Assembly (NCBI GenBank): GCA_016716005.1
Contig: JADJXE010000001.1
Span: 1,625,001-1,689,000 of the forward strand
Length of the DNA stretch: 64,000 bases
Origin: Acidimicrobiales bacterium
GTDB lineage: Bacteria > Actinomycetota > Acidimicrobiia > Acidimicrobiales > JADJXE01
Direction: 5' to 3'
Shown here: positions 8,897 to 16,758 of the stretch, one piece after another
Layout: each line of letters starts with the position of its first letter
Position numbering within the stretch: the first letter of the stretch is position 1
The notes under the pieces: generated by a model
Seen by the model: the letters and a program-made list of their open reading frames with translations, nothing else
What the model was told of the DNA's origin: nothing
The model's database searches: none
Translations under genes and position numbers: made by a program

Positions 8897-9577
8897 ATGT
8901 CGACGACCCCGATCGAGGAGGGTACCGTCACTCTGACTGCGGACAACCTCCGCGGAGTGCCGCACGCCGAGGTCATCATCTTCACCGAGGACGCCGATGG
9001 CCCGGGCGCCTCGAGCGTGTTCTACAACAGCCTGGGACTTCCCCAGGAACTGTCGGGCGACGATTTCGACGCCCACTTCCGAGCGTTGGACCCCGAGGCC
9101 CTCAAGGCCGAGTTCCACGGTGACGGTGTCTGGATGAACGGCCCGCGCCGTTCGATGATGGACACGGCAACGGTCGAGTTCCTGGAATCCGGCAAGATCA
9201 CCCCTATCGGCGACATCCCCATGCGGACCGGAGGCCGGGTCCATGTCGCTGACCTGGCGGGCCTCTTGGGGAAGCGGCCCGCGTACAGCGAGCTCCGGGT
9301 CGAACGCACAACCGAATGGGTCTTCCTTGCCGGCAGGCAGGTGTACGAGCTCGTTTCGCCGTCGGGATCGCTGTACGTGTTGCAGAGCCTCTCTCGGGCG
9401 GTGGACCCGAATCTGGACGTCGAGCAGCTGCCAACACTCGGAGATCGCATGCAACTCCCGGACGGATGGGAGTACCGCGTGCGCACCTTGGACGACGACC
9501 TCATTGTCCGCGCCAGCGGCGACGCACACATCGTCTTCGACGAGTACGAGAGCAACTACCAGCGCCTCGACAGATAG
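8897..9577 (+). CDS. unrecognised 226-residue protein, family copy 2
   Basis: ATG start at 8897 with AGGAGAAG about 8 bases upstream. It is a diverged paralogue of the protein at 5858-6523. The same order of landmarks is kept: EVIIFTEDADGPG, VFYNSLG, SMMDTATVEF, RVERTTEWVFLAGRQVYEL, MQLPDGWEYRVRTLDDDLIV, and a final conserved Y-E-x-N-Y-Q. It is predicted soluble and without cofactor motifs. It stands alone on the plus strand, opposite SulP, while copy 1 is on the far side of SulP on the minus strand. I do not recognise the family and assign no function. Confidence 0.8.
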   Translation: MSTTPIEEGTVTLTADNLRGVPHAEVIIFTEDADGPGASSVFYNSLGLPQELSGDDFDAHFRALDPEALKAEFHGDGVWMNGPRRSMMDTATVEFLESGKITPIGDIPMRTGGRVHVADLAGLLGKRPAYSELRVERTTEWVFLAGRQVYELVSPSGSLYVLQSLSRAVDPNLDVEQLPTLGDRMQLPDGWEYRVRTLDDDLIVRASGDAHIVFDEYESNYQRLDR

Positions 9578-9639
9578 CTTCCGCCCGCCGCCGCGCACCG
9601 CACGGACAAGCGGAACGGCCGCGCCGGCGTACCCCGTCA

Positions 9640-9776
9640 TCCGGTTCATCACCTGCGTCACACCCGAAGCGACAGCGCTCATCGCCACCGGCGTGCCGGC
9701 CGAGATCGTGTCCGGACGGCTCGGTCTCTCCCGGGCGAGCTGCACCATCGACACCGATCAGCACATCCTCTGACCC
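9640..9776 (+). pseudogene. degenerate tyrosine-recombinase C-terminus
   Basis: In one frame bases 9647-9664 read HHLRHT, the R-containing box of tyrosine recombinases. After a frame change the next codons read EATALIATGVPAEIVSGRLG and then TIDTDQHIL, where the family has a TYQHVLP tyrosine box; the catalytic Tyr is replaced by Asp. The frame shift, lost Tyr and missing N-terminus show a dead fragment. It resembles the integrase C-terminus at 19206-19702 and indicates an older insertion. Confidence 0.5.
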
Positions 9777-9860
9777 GACTTCGCGGGTGGTCCGCAGGCG
9801 TCGATCGCGAACTGGCGGGATCAGTTCCTCGACGGCGGCGCGCAGGCGGTAGCTGCTCCT

Positions 9861-9990
9861 CCCGGCTGGTCGGCGCGGTGCGCCAACCGACGATCTTGCG
9901 GGCGAACACGTCGATGACGAACGCGGTGTGGACGAAGCCGGACCAGGTCGGCACATGGGTGAAGTCCAACGTCGCGTCGGGTTCCCCGGC
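9861..9990 (-). pseudogene. IS3-family transposase (OrfB) fragment
   Basis: About 40 residues on the minus strand read DFTHVPTWSGFVHTAFVIDV and then FARKIVGWR. This is the well-known start of the rve integrase core of IS3-type OrfB proteins, containing the first catalytic Asp and second conserved Asp region. Sequence on both sides does not continue the family in any frame, so only a scrap of the element survives. It abuts the PIN toxin gene. Confidence 0.55.
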
Positions 9991-10035
9991 CGCACCCGCA
10001 GAGGAGTCACCCGCCAGGGTGGTCGAGTCCGACGA

Positions 10036-10467
10036 TCAGGACCGGTCGAGCCAGACCTGGAGGGTCTCCGTCGTCCAGGTTCCGACGCCGGTTCCGAGGA
10101 AGTCGTTGTCGTTGGTCCAGATGTCCGCCGACAGCGCGAGGGCGGTGGCGACCACTGGCCAGTCGGCCGGGTCCCGGAGCGACCGCGCTCGCGCTTCGTC
10201 TTCGAGCGCCGAGTAGATCGCCTCGTCGAGGACCACGACGTTGGCCTCGACCGCGTCGAGGCACAGCTGCGAGAGCTCCTCGCCGACCGCCGGCGCGAGT
10301 CCCCGGCGGCGGATGAAGGCTGCGATGCGACGGGGCAGCTCAACTCGCGCCTCAGCCCACATCTGCTCGGGCAGGAACAGCTCGGGGCGGTCGTCGCCGA
10401 GACGTTCGCGGCCGGCTCGGCGCAGCAGCTCGCCGACGAGGACGCTGGTGTCGACGACAAGACGCAT
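10036..10467 (-). CDS. PIN-domain toxin (VapC-like)
   Basis: 143 residues, typical PIN length. It begins MRLVVDTSVLVGELL, where D6 is the first metal-binding acid; the late DIWTNDNDFLG segment supplies the C-terminal acidic residues. PIN toxins are Mg2+-dependent ribonucleases that cut tRNA or rRNA when their antitoxin is degraded. The ATG overlaps the stop of the upstream antitoxin gene by one base (TGATG), the usual coupled layout. It could also act as a housekeeping nuclease, but the partner gene argues for a toxin-antitoxin pair. Confidence 0.8.
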   Translation of the reverse strand: MRLVVDTSVLVGELLRRAGRERLGDDRPELFLPEQMWAEARVELPRRIAAFIRRRGLAPAVGEELSQLCLDAVEANVVVLDEAIYSALEDEARARSLRDPADWPVVATALALSADIWTNDNDFLGTGVGTWTTETLQVWLDRS

Positions 10468-10715
10468 CAGCGCCGGCGTCGCGGGCGGGCCACCTCGCCG
10501 ACGAGCTCGTCCTCGTCCACCCCGGCGGCACCGAGCACGTCGTCGACGGCTGCGCCGAGCCGGCCGAGGGCCTTGCGCCCGGCCTTGCGGTCCTTGGCCG
10601 CGATCGGGACGTAGAAGCCGATCGGCTCGCCATGTCGCTCGATGACCAGCGTCTCACCGGCGCCCATCATCGACGTGGCGTGATCACGGAACTCTCGGAC
10701 GCCGACTGACCGCAT
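10467..10715 (-). CDS. antitoxin of the Phd/YefM type
   Basis: 82 residues. The N-terminus MRSVGVREFRDHATSMM and the following TLVIERHGEPIGFYVPI match the Phd/YefM DNA-binding fold, in which the N-terminal half binds the operator and the C-terminal tail neutralises the toxin. The Arg-rich end (ARPRRRR) is the likely toxin-contact tail. It is encoded directly upstream of, and coupled to, the PIN gene. Autoregulation is expected for the family; I do not see a clear operator palindrome in the 243 bases upstream. Confidence 0.75.
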   Translation of the reverse strand: MRSVGVREFRDHATSMMGAGETLVIERHGEPIGFYVPIAAKDRKAGRKALGRLGAAVDDVLGAAGVDEDELVGEVARPRRRR

Positions 10716-10958
10716 CGCTCACCTCCCGCGGTTGTGGACACGAGTGTAGCCACAACGCCGGGCGTCGGGCGGGCTGTTGCCAGGCGGCCCGCGAGGGCTG
10801 CCCGGGGCGGCAGGAGCACCTGGACACGACGAGGACCACCCCGTCCCAACCGTCGAGCCTCCAACGACCCAGGGTTCCTGTCTGACTGGCTGGACCGCAG
10901 ACGCCCACATGGCCGTGGCCGCCCACGACGTCCCTGGCGCCCTCGGTCGCGAGCGCGG

Positions 10959-12281
10959 TCAGTCGACGCGCCGGATCGGCGGCATCGCGTAGGTCCCGTC
11001 GAGCACGCTGTCCCCCGGTACGTACATGCGCAGTATCGGACGGAAATCACCCGGTGGGGTTGGCAGCCAGTTCGCTGCCTCGTCGCCTTCTGGTGCTTCG
11101 GTCTGCATGAGGATCGTGATCGAGCCGTCATCGTCGTAGCGGAGCCCAGGCGTGCGGTCGCCGATCGAGTACCGGTCGATGGGGTTGTCGACGAGGTAGT
11201 AGGTCGGTGTGTCGTACATGGTGAGCGACCAGAACGCCTTGGCGGGCGGCGGCGGCTCGAAGGTCACCTCGTAGCGGTGAGCGCCGTTGAGCGTGTCGCC
11301 GTTCACGTCGTGGTGCACGAGCTCGTAGTCGGCTTCGTAGCCGTGGTTGCCCCACAGCCCGGCGCGGGCCGCCACGGCGCGGCTGACGTAGGCCTTCCTG
11401 CGGTCGTCGATCCTCCACTCGGGAGTGTCGATGGTGCCGGGGCCGAGCCGGTCGAGGTTGTAATCGAAGAGGTGGAGCGCCGAGGTCCATGCGCCGGGCG
11501 GGGTGTCACCGCCGGCGGCGAGGGCCTCGACCAGCGCCTTTCCCTGGGCTTCTCCCTCCTTCAGCACGGAGATCAGGTCCGAGGGGAGATCCGACAGCGT
11601 GGCGGCGTCGGTCAAGCCCGCCTGGGTGGCGATGTCGACGAACTCGGTGTCGGCGGCCGGCGGTGGGAACGCTGCCAGATAGGTGCGGAAGCGCTCCCAG
11701 AAGACGAGGTCGTCGGCAACGGTGGTGTCGTAGCCGGGTGCGCCGCCACCATCCGTCGTGCCAGGGGCGGGGGTGAGGGTGAACTGGTCCTGGACGGTGT
11801 GGACGGCGGCGAGGTCCGCCTCGCCGTCGACCTGGACGCGCCCCACGATCACCGCCAGGGTGCTCGGCACCTCGATCGGCGTGACGCCGCCGGGGATCGG
11901 GCCGTCGTGGCCGGCGGGGACGAGGAGCCAGTCGGCGGCCGCGGTGCCCGTGGCGCGCTGGCCGACGTAGGCGAAGTTGTTCGACCAGGCGTCGACGAGC
12001 TGCAGCACGTAGTAGCGGTCGCCGGTGTCGGGGGTGTGCAGCAGGAGCGGGCCGCCGCTCATGTCCAGCGCCGCGACGACGTAGAGGGTGTCGTTGTTCG
12101 GGCTGACGAACTCAGCCTCGGGGCCGAGGAGGTCGCGGGCGCCGTTGAAGGTGTTGAACGGCGCCGCCCTCGGGAACAGGGTCGTGCGGCCATCGGTGAG
12201 CTTGAGGATCTCGTCGGTGCAGTAGACGAGCGGGTAGCCGTAGATGTAGAGCTCGGCCGCCGCCTGCGCCTCGATCGTCAT
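10959..12281 (-). CDS. DUF1254/DUF1214 domain protein (long form)
   Basis: 440 residues with ATG at 12281. DUF1254 occupies about residues 10-160: AAELYIYGYPLVYCTDEILK, then SPNNDTLYVVAALDMSGGPL and YYVLQLVDAWSNNFAYVG. DUF1214 occupies about 320-440: AFWSLTMYDTPTYYLVDN and LRMYVPGDSVLDGTY. It has the full family architecture, unlike the shorter relative at 4868-5848. No signal peptide is visible, so it is probably cytoplasmic. Function is unknown. It sits just outside the tRNA-bounded island. Confidence 0.85.
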   Translation of the reverse strand: MTIEAQAAAELYIYGYPLVYCTDEILKLTDGRTTLFPRAAPFNTFNGARDLLGPEAEFVSPNNDTLYVVAALDMSGGPLLLHTPDTGDRYYVLQLVDAWSNNFAYVGQRATGTAAADWLLVPAGHDGPIPGGVTPIEVPSTLAVIVGRVQVDGEADLAAVHTVQDQFTLTPAPGTTDGGGAPGYDTTVADDLVFWERFRTYLAAFPPPAADTEFVDIATQAGLTDAATLSDLPSDLISVLKEGEAQGKALVEALAAGGDTPPGAWTSALHLFDYNLDRLGPGTIDTPEWRIDDRRKAYVSRAVAARAGLWGNHGYEADYELVHHDVNGDTLNGAHRYEVTFEPPPPAKAFWSLTMYDTPTYYLVDNPIDRYSIGDRTPGLRYDDDGSITILMQTEAPEGDEAANWLPTPPGDFRPILRMYVPGDSVLDGTYAMPPIRRVD

Positions 12282-12666
12282 GTCAGTTCACGTCCCCTTG
12301 TGCGCCACCTTCGATCTCACCGAGTGATCCCAGAGGCGACGTCGCCGTCGAATCTCGCACCGAATGATCAGCCGGAGCACCATCACCCACCGCGCTGTTC
12401 TCGCGGGTCGTCAAGGCCTTCCGGTCGTCGAGGATCTCCCGTCTCGGTCGCCCTGACGGACCGTGGCGGGTGAGCGCCAGGACTGCATGACTCGCCACGC
12501 CGAGTGGTGAGCCATCAGCTCGCACGTTCGGACGACGGCGGACTCCTCGCCGAGTTCACCATCAACCCGACCAAGGACTACCAACCCCAGAAACGACCCG
12601 GACAACGTGCATGAGTTGTACGGGATGCCACGCGACACCCGTCCGGGATGTCTCGCGACACAACAT
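12282..12666. other. gene-free stretch next to the island end
   Basis: About 385 bases without a frame that looks coding on either strand. Nothing recognisable was seen except the boundary with the tRNA 3' fragment at 12667. Confidence 0.5.
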
Positions 12667-12720
12667 TGGTGGCGGGGGCAGGATTTGAACCTGCGACCTT
12701 CGGGCTATGAGACAGACGAG
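12667..12720 (-). other. tRNA-fMet 3'-half copy, candidate attachment site
   Basis: On the minus strand this repeats the initiator tRNA from the anticodon loop to the 3' end. Bases 12670-12711 match 19834-19875 at 39 of 42 positions. Two of the three differences form one compensated T-stem pair (GCAGG/CCTGC here, GTAGG/CCTAC in the intact gene). CCA is encoded here but not in the intact gene. The D-arm and 5' acceptor strand are absent, so it is not a functional tRNA. It has the same orientation as the intact gene, as expected for the displaced end of an integrated element. Confidence 0.7.
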
Positions 12721-12827
12721 GCGTATCCCAGCCCGCACCTGGGCGTCCCGTGCAGTACCTCTGAGCTGGCGTTTCGCGCTGCTGCACTCCCCGAACGTAC
12801 CGCCTCGTACCACTCCGTCACTCGGAG

Positions 12828-12849
12828 AAGTGTAGAAGAAGTGTAGAAG
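12828..12849. repeat. perfect 11-bp tandem repeat
   Basis: AAGTGTAGAAG occurs twice head-to-tail, one helical turn apart, about 110 bases inside the island from the tRNA fragment. The place and spacing would suit arm-type integrase or excisionase binding sites, but that is inference. Confidence 0.6.
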
Positions 12850-12873
12850 TCCGACGTCAGTTGGCTGGGCACG

Positions 12874-13119
12874 TCAGGCCACCGTCCGGTCGAGTAGATG
12901 GCGGTTCTTCGCGACCGACCCGGGCAGGATCGCGAAGTGGACCTGGCCGTCGTCGTCGACGGCGACGACCCGCACGACAGCCTTGGCCTTGGAGTTGCCA
13001 GCAAGCAGCATCGCTCCAGGGCGGACGCGATCGGGTGCCGCGGCGTCGGCGAGGGTGGACCAGCCGAGGCCGTCGTCGTCCTGGTCGTTGAGGTCGGCGA
13101 TGAGGTCGAGATCATCCAT
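12874..13119 (-). CDS. small acidic protein of unknown function
   Basis: 81 residues: an acidic N-terminus (MDDLDLIADLNDQDDDGLGW), then PGAMLLAGNSKAKAVVRVV and VDDDGQVHFAILPGSVAKN. The second half looks like a short beta-rich fold. Its C-terminal motif GQxHFxxxPG is repeated in a broken copy at 13895-14022. It lies 17 bases downstream of the 126-residue gene on the same strand, so the two form a likely operon. No known domain recognised. Confidence 0.6.
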   Translation of the reverse strand: MDDLDLIADLNDQDDDGLGWSTLADAAAPDRVRPGAMLLAGNSKAKAVVRVVAVDDDGQVHFAILPGSVAKNRHLLDRTVA

Positions 13120-13136
13120 GGGTCACGTCGGTTCGG

Positions 13137-13517
13137 TCAGTCCTCATGGTACGGGTTGAGCCAGCTGCGATGCTCGCAGGCTTCGAGCGCCTCCACGCCG
13201 CCGTCGAGATCGTCGAAGGCGACGATGAAATGCCTGGGGTTGCGACCAGTGGGCTCGAGTCGAAAGCCCGCTGCGAGGAGGGTTCCCGCCCGGACGAGCG
13301 TCAGGACCTCGAAGCGCACCAGCGGGGCCTGCTGCGCCAGCTCATCGACGGTGGCGTCACGAGCTGCGAACACCGAGACCCCGTACTCGCCGTACACGGC
13401 GTGATAGCGCAAGGCGTCTGCCCGTACGACGTCAGGATCGAGTTCGCCGCCACGGATGATGACGGTGTCGTCGTCATCGAGATGATCCCCCGGTCGGATA
13501 TGACGTTGCTTCGTCAC
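13137..13517 (-). CDS. unknown 126-residue protein
   Basis: 126 residues beginning MTKQRHIRPGDHLDDDDTVI, then IRGGELDPDVVRADALRYHA, and a compact segment YGVSVFAARDATVDELAQQA followed by LVRFEVLTLVRAGTLLAAGF. I recall similar sequences as hypothetical proteins in actinobacterial accessory regions, usually paired with a small acidic gene like the one downstream here. It could be one half of a toxin-antitoxin-like pair, but no catalytic motif supports that. The gene is in the tRNA-bounded island. Confidence 0.65.
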   Translation of the reverse strand: MTKQRHIRPGDHLDDDDTVIIRGGELDPDVVRADALRYHAVYGEYGVSVFAARDATVDELAQQAPLVRFEVLTLVRAGTLLAAGFRLEPTGRNPRHFIVAFDDLDGGVEALEACEHRSWLNPYHED

Positions 13518-13549
13518 GCGCGCGCTCCTTGCGCTCGGCCGTCAGCGGA

Positions 13550-13870
13550 TCAGACGATCTGGACGCCGTGCTCGATTCTGGCGGGGGCCTTCTCAGGGAA
13601 CGACACGACGAGGTGCCGATCGACCGCGACCGCGAGCCGGGCAAGGGTGTCAAGACGGTTGCGCGCTCCACCACCTTCCTCGAGGCGCGAGATCACCGAC
13701 TGGGTGGTACCCATCCGCTCGGCGACCTCGCGTTGGCTGAGGCCTGCCGCGGATCGAAGGTCGAAGATGAGCTGGCCGAGGGCGAGGTCCTGCTCGGAGC
13801 GGGCCCGGGCCTCGGCGTCGAGCCGACGGGGCTTCCGCTTGATGTCGTCCCAGCGGGAGTGGTTGGCCAC
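13550..13870 (-). CDS. XRE-family transcriptional regulator (HigA-like)
   Basis: 106 residues. A basic N-terminal helix is followed by a helix-turn-helix at about residues 38-92: LGQLIFDLRSAAGLSQREVA then ERMGTTQSVISRLEEGG. The C-terminal strand HLVVSFPE is like HigA2-type antitoxins. Such proteins normally pair with an upstream RelE/HigB-type toxin; here the upstream bases hold only a degenerate fragment, so the toxin appears lost. It may now act as a free regulator. Confidence 0.8.
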   Translation of the reverse strand: MANHSRWDDIKRKPRRLDAEARARSEQDLALGQLIFDLRSAAGLSQREVAERMGTTQSVISRLEEGGGARNRLDTLARLAVAVDRHLVVSFPEKAPARIEHGVQIV

Positions 13871-13894
13871 TCTCCGAATATCGCATCCGGGCGA

Positions 13895-14022
13895 TCATCG
13901 CACAAGGACGATGATCGAGCCGTTCGCCACGAGCCTCCCGCGAACTCGACGCGAGGCGGTTCGGACGACCGTACCGGGCACGACCCCGAAGTGGATCTGG
14001 CCTTGAGCGTCGACGAGTAGAC
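13895..14022 (-). pseudogene. degenerate duplicate of the 12874-13119 C-terminus
   Basis: A minus-strand frame ending with TGA at 13895 reads LLVDAQGQIHFGVVPGTVV. This parallels AVDDDGQVHFAILPGSVAKN in the gene at 12874-13119. No start codon or N-terminal half is present, so it is a leftover of a second copy, now between the XRE gene and the response regulator gene. Confidence 0.4.
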
Positions 14023-14024
14023 GA

Positions 14025-14702
14025 CTACCTCCGCGCTCCGCCATCGGACGGCCCGGAGTCATCTGCGAGACCGGCTTGGCGGGCGCGCACGATGGCTTCG
14101 GCCCGGTCGGCGAACTGCAGCTTCGTGAGGATGTTCGAAACGTGGTTCGCGACGGTCTTGGTGGCGAGTCCCAGTTGCCGGCCGATGACTGCGTTGTTGT
14201 GTCCGTCGGCCACGAGTTGGAGAACGGATCGCTCGCGATCGGTCAGTTCCGGGAACACGACCGGAGGGCTCTCGTGTGTCGAGAACCGTTCGAGAACGCG
14301 CTCAGCAGCTCCCGGGCCGAGTGTGACATGCCCGGCGGCGACCGATCGCAGGCAGTACAGCACGTCGGTCTGATCTGCGCCCTTGAGCAGGTATCCCCTC
14401 GCACCGGCCCGGAGCGCGGCGAACAAGGTGTCGGAGTCCTCGTACATGGTCAGGATGATCACCGCCACGCTGGGATGAGCCGCGGCGATGGCGCGGGTGG
14501 CCTCGATGCCGTTCACCGTCGGCATCTGCACATCCATGAGCACGATGTCGGGGAGCAGTTCGTCGGCCAACTCCACGGCTGTTTGACCATCGCCGGCTTC
14601 GCCGACCATCTCCATGTCATCCACCGTGTCGAGCAGGGCGCGCAGCCCCGAGCGCACGACGGCGTGGTCATCAGCTACCAGGACGCGGATCTGCGGGGTC
14701 AT
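14025..14702 (-). CDS. NarL/LuxR-type response regulator
   Basis: 225 residues. The receiver domain (1-120) has the acidic pair D11-D12, phosphoacceptor D57 in VLMDVQMP, and K107 in GYLLKGAD. A LuxR-type helix-turn-helix fills about 150-215, with FPELTDRERSVLQLVADGHN and KTVANHVSNILTKLQ. It should bind DNA as a phosphorylated dimer. Its ATG overlaps the stop of the sensor kinase gene as ATGA, so the pair is co-translated. Target genes are unknown; the nearby lipoprotein gene is a candidate. Confidence 0.9.
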   Translation of the reverse strand: MTPQIRVLVADDHAVVRSGLRALLDTVDDMEMVGEAGDGQTAVELADELLPDIVLMDVQMPTVNGIEATRAIAAAHPSVAVIILTMYEDSDTLFAALRAGARGYLLKGADQTDVLYCLRSVAAGHVTLGPGAAERVLERFSTHESPPVVFPELTDRERSVLQLVADGHNNAVIGRQLGLATKTVANHVSNILTKLQFADRAEAIVRARQAGLADDSGPSDGGARR

Positions 14703-16696
14703 CGCTCGACCGGGAACCTGGCAAGCACTCGACCTCCGCCCTGCGGCAACGGTCCGGTCGTGAGAGTTCCACCGACCTCGGCGGCACGTTCACGCATCGA
14801 GGACAAGCCGACCCCGGGCGTCCACGCTGTCGTGGTGGTCCCGTCATCGATGACTTCGACCTCGAACGACCCGTTCGTGCGAAGTGACACCCTGGCGTTC
14901 TGTGCGCGCGCGTGTCGAGCGGTGTTCGTGAGCGCCTCTGTTGCGATGCGGTACGCGGCGACCTCGACAGCGGCCGGGAGTGCGCCCACCGTGCCGTCGT
15001 CCTGCACCACCACCGAAATCGCCGGGAATCGGCTGGCGTGCTGACGGATCGATCCCGCGAGCCCCAGGTCGTCGAGCGCGGGCGGGCGCAGACCGTCCAC
15101 GACCCGCCGGACCTCCGCAAGCGCGTCGGTCAGCTCGCCCCGAGCGGTCGCCAGCAACTCATCGGCACGATCGGGGTCAGCACTGATCGTGTTTCGGGCA
15201 GCATCGATCGTGAAGGCGATCCCAGTGAGGCCCGGGCCCAGCCCGTCGTGCAGGTCACGTCGGAGTCGCCGGCGCTCCTCCTCACGCACCTGCACCACTC
15301 GATCCCGGCTGGCCCGGAGCGCAGCGGTCGTGGCGGCCGCATCGACGACCCCGGCGATCTGCGGGGCGAGACGTTCGAGGGCTTGGACGTCAGCCAGGTG
15401 CAGTTGATCCTCACCGCGACGAGCGCCGGCCTCCAACACCCCGACCAACCGACCGCGGTGGGTGAGATCCACGTGCACCACATCCCCCTCGATCTGGTGC
15501 ACCGGAGTCGGCTGCTGCTGACCAGCTCTGGCAAGTGCCTCGCGATGGCCGGTCGTGCGCACCACGACGTGATCGAGGCGTAGGCGAGCAGCGATCTCCT
15601 CGATCACATCGGACAACATCTCCTCTGGCGGCCCGGGGTCAGCCGCTCGCCGGGCGACCGCTTCCACCACGTCCTGGGGTCGGTCCCGGTCGCCGAAGAC
15701 GAACCGGGCCGTTGCTCGGCTGAGCACATCTCGGATCGGCAACGCGGCCAACGCCACCGAAACCGCCACCACCGCCGGAACGGCGCGCTCGAACAGCACG
15801 TCGGAGAGAGCCACCAGCGCCACGTAGAGGACCAGGAGCAGCCCGGTGAGCAGGGAGTAGGCCAGCGCCCGCTCCAGCACCGTGTCGATCCCGAAGACGC
15901 CATGACGCAACACGACCGCGATCAGGGCGAGCAACAGGAGCGACGTGATGACCTGGGCGGCCCCGACGCCCGGACCGAGTCCGACCACGAATGGCACTGC
16001 CAGCCCAGCGGCCGCGAACACGACCACGGCGCGCATCGCTGCACGGGTCTCCGCCGAGCAGCGGCGCCATCGCACCCAGGCAACCCAAAGGCAGGTGACT
16101 GCTGTGGGGGCGATCAAGAGGAATGGGACGAACCCTGGAATCGACAGTCCGCCGGCCAAGGGGTTGGTGCGGTCACCGAAGTCAGAACCAGATACGTCGA
16201 GCTCGGTCACCATGGTGACCCCGACAGCGAGCACCGGCGCGGCAACCGAGAAGATGGCGGGCCACCGCAAGTACCCCTTGGGCAGACGCGCGTCCGGCAG
16301 CGTGACCACCATCCAGTTGAGCACGATCACCTCCACGGGGAGCGTCCACGACACCAGCCACACCGCGACGTCTGCACCCGGCAGCGCCGGGTCTACGGCA
16401 ATTGACTGGACCGCCCACCCAAACCCAGCCATGGCCAGCGCGTGAGACAGCGCAGCGCCCGCACTCAGCAACGACCAACCGATCTCAGGACGCCTCAGCA
16501 GGATGATCGCCGCCGCCGACCACACCACAGCGGCGGCGCCCTGCACCCACACGAAGGCTCCGGTCGGCTCAGGTACCGCTCCGTCGAAGTCGATGCCGAC
16601 GTGCAGGGCGTCAAGCCACACCCCGGCGGCGAGCACCAGCGCAGTGGGCACGAGCAGCGCGACAGTGATGCTCCGCGAAACCCGAGCCCTCATCAA
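14699..16696 (-). CDS. membrane sensor histidine kinase (HisKA_3 type)
   Basis: 665 residues. About ten hydrophobic segments fill residues 1-320. A GAF-like region follows, then a dimerisation helix with RRDLHDGLGPGLTGIAF, in which the His is phosphorylated. The HATPase domain shows IATEALTNTARHA (N box) and GVGLSSMRERAAEVGG (G box). This class partners LuxR-type regulators, matching the overlapping downstream gene. The long membrane part suggests sensing in or at the membrane; the signal is unknown. Full length and intact, unlike the mobile genes of the same island. Confidence 0.9.
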   Translation of the reverse strand: MMRARVSRSITVALLVPTALVLAAGVWLDALHVGIDFDGAVPEPTGAFVWVQGAAAVVWSAAAIILLRRPEIGWSLLSAGAALSHALAMAGFGWAVQSIAVDPALPGADVAVWLVSWTLPVEVIVLNWMVVTLPDARLPKGYLRWPAIFSVAAPVLAVGVTMVTELDVSGSDFGDRTNPLAGGLSIPGFVPFLLIAPTAVTCLWVAWVRWRRCSAETRAAMRAVVVFAAAGLAVPFVVGLGPGVGAAQVITSLLLLALIAVVLRHGVFGIDTVLERALAYSLLTGLLLVLYVALVALSDVLFERAVPAVVAVSVALAALPIRDVLSRATARFVFGDRDRPQDVVEAVARRAADPGPPEEMLSDVIEEIAARLRLDHVVVRTTGHREALARAGQQQPTPVHQIEGDVVHVDLTHRGRLVGVLEAGARRGEDQLHLADVQALERLAPQIAGVVDAAATTAALRASRDRVVQVREEERRRLRRDLHDGLGPGLTGIAFTIDAARNTISADPDRADELLATARGELTDALAEVRRVVDGLRPPALDDLGLAGSIRQHASRFPAISVVVQDDGTVGALPAAVEVAAYRIATEALTNTARHARAQNARVSLRTNGSFEVEVIDDGTTTTAWTPGVGLSSMRERAAEVGGTLTTGPLPQGGGRVLARFPVER

Positions 16697-16758
16697 CGCC
16701 GACCTGCCGTCTGACCCACCGCTCCAAAGGTGACACAGCCGACCACGACGGTCGACCG

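Noticed and set aside
12667..12720. A functional second tRNA gene
   Set aside because: The D arm and 5' acceptor strand are missing; only the 3' half is present.
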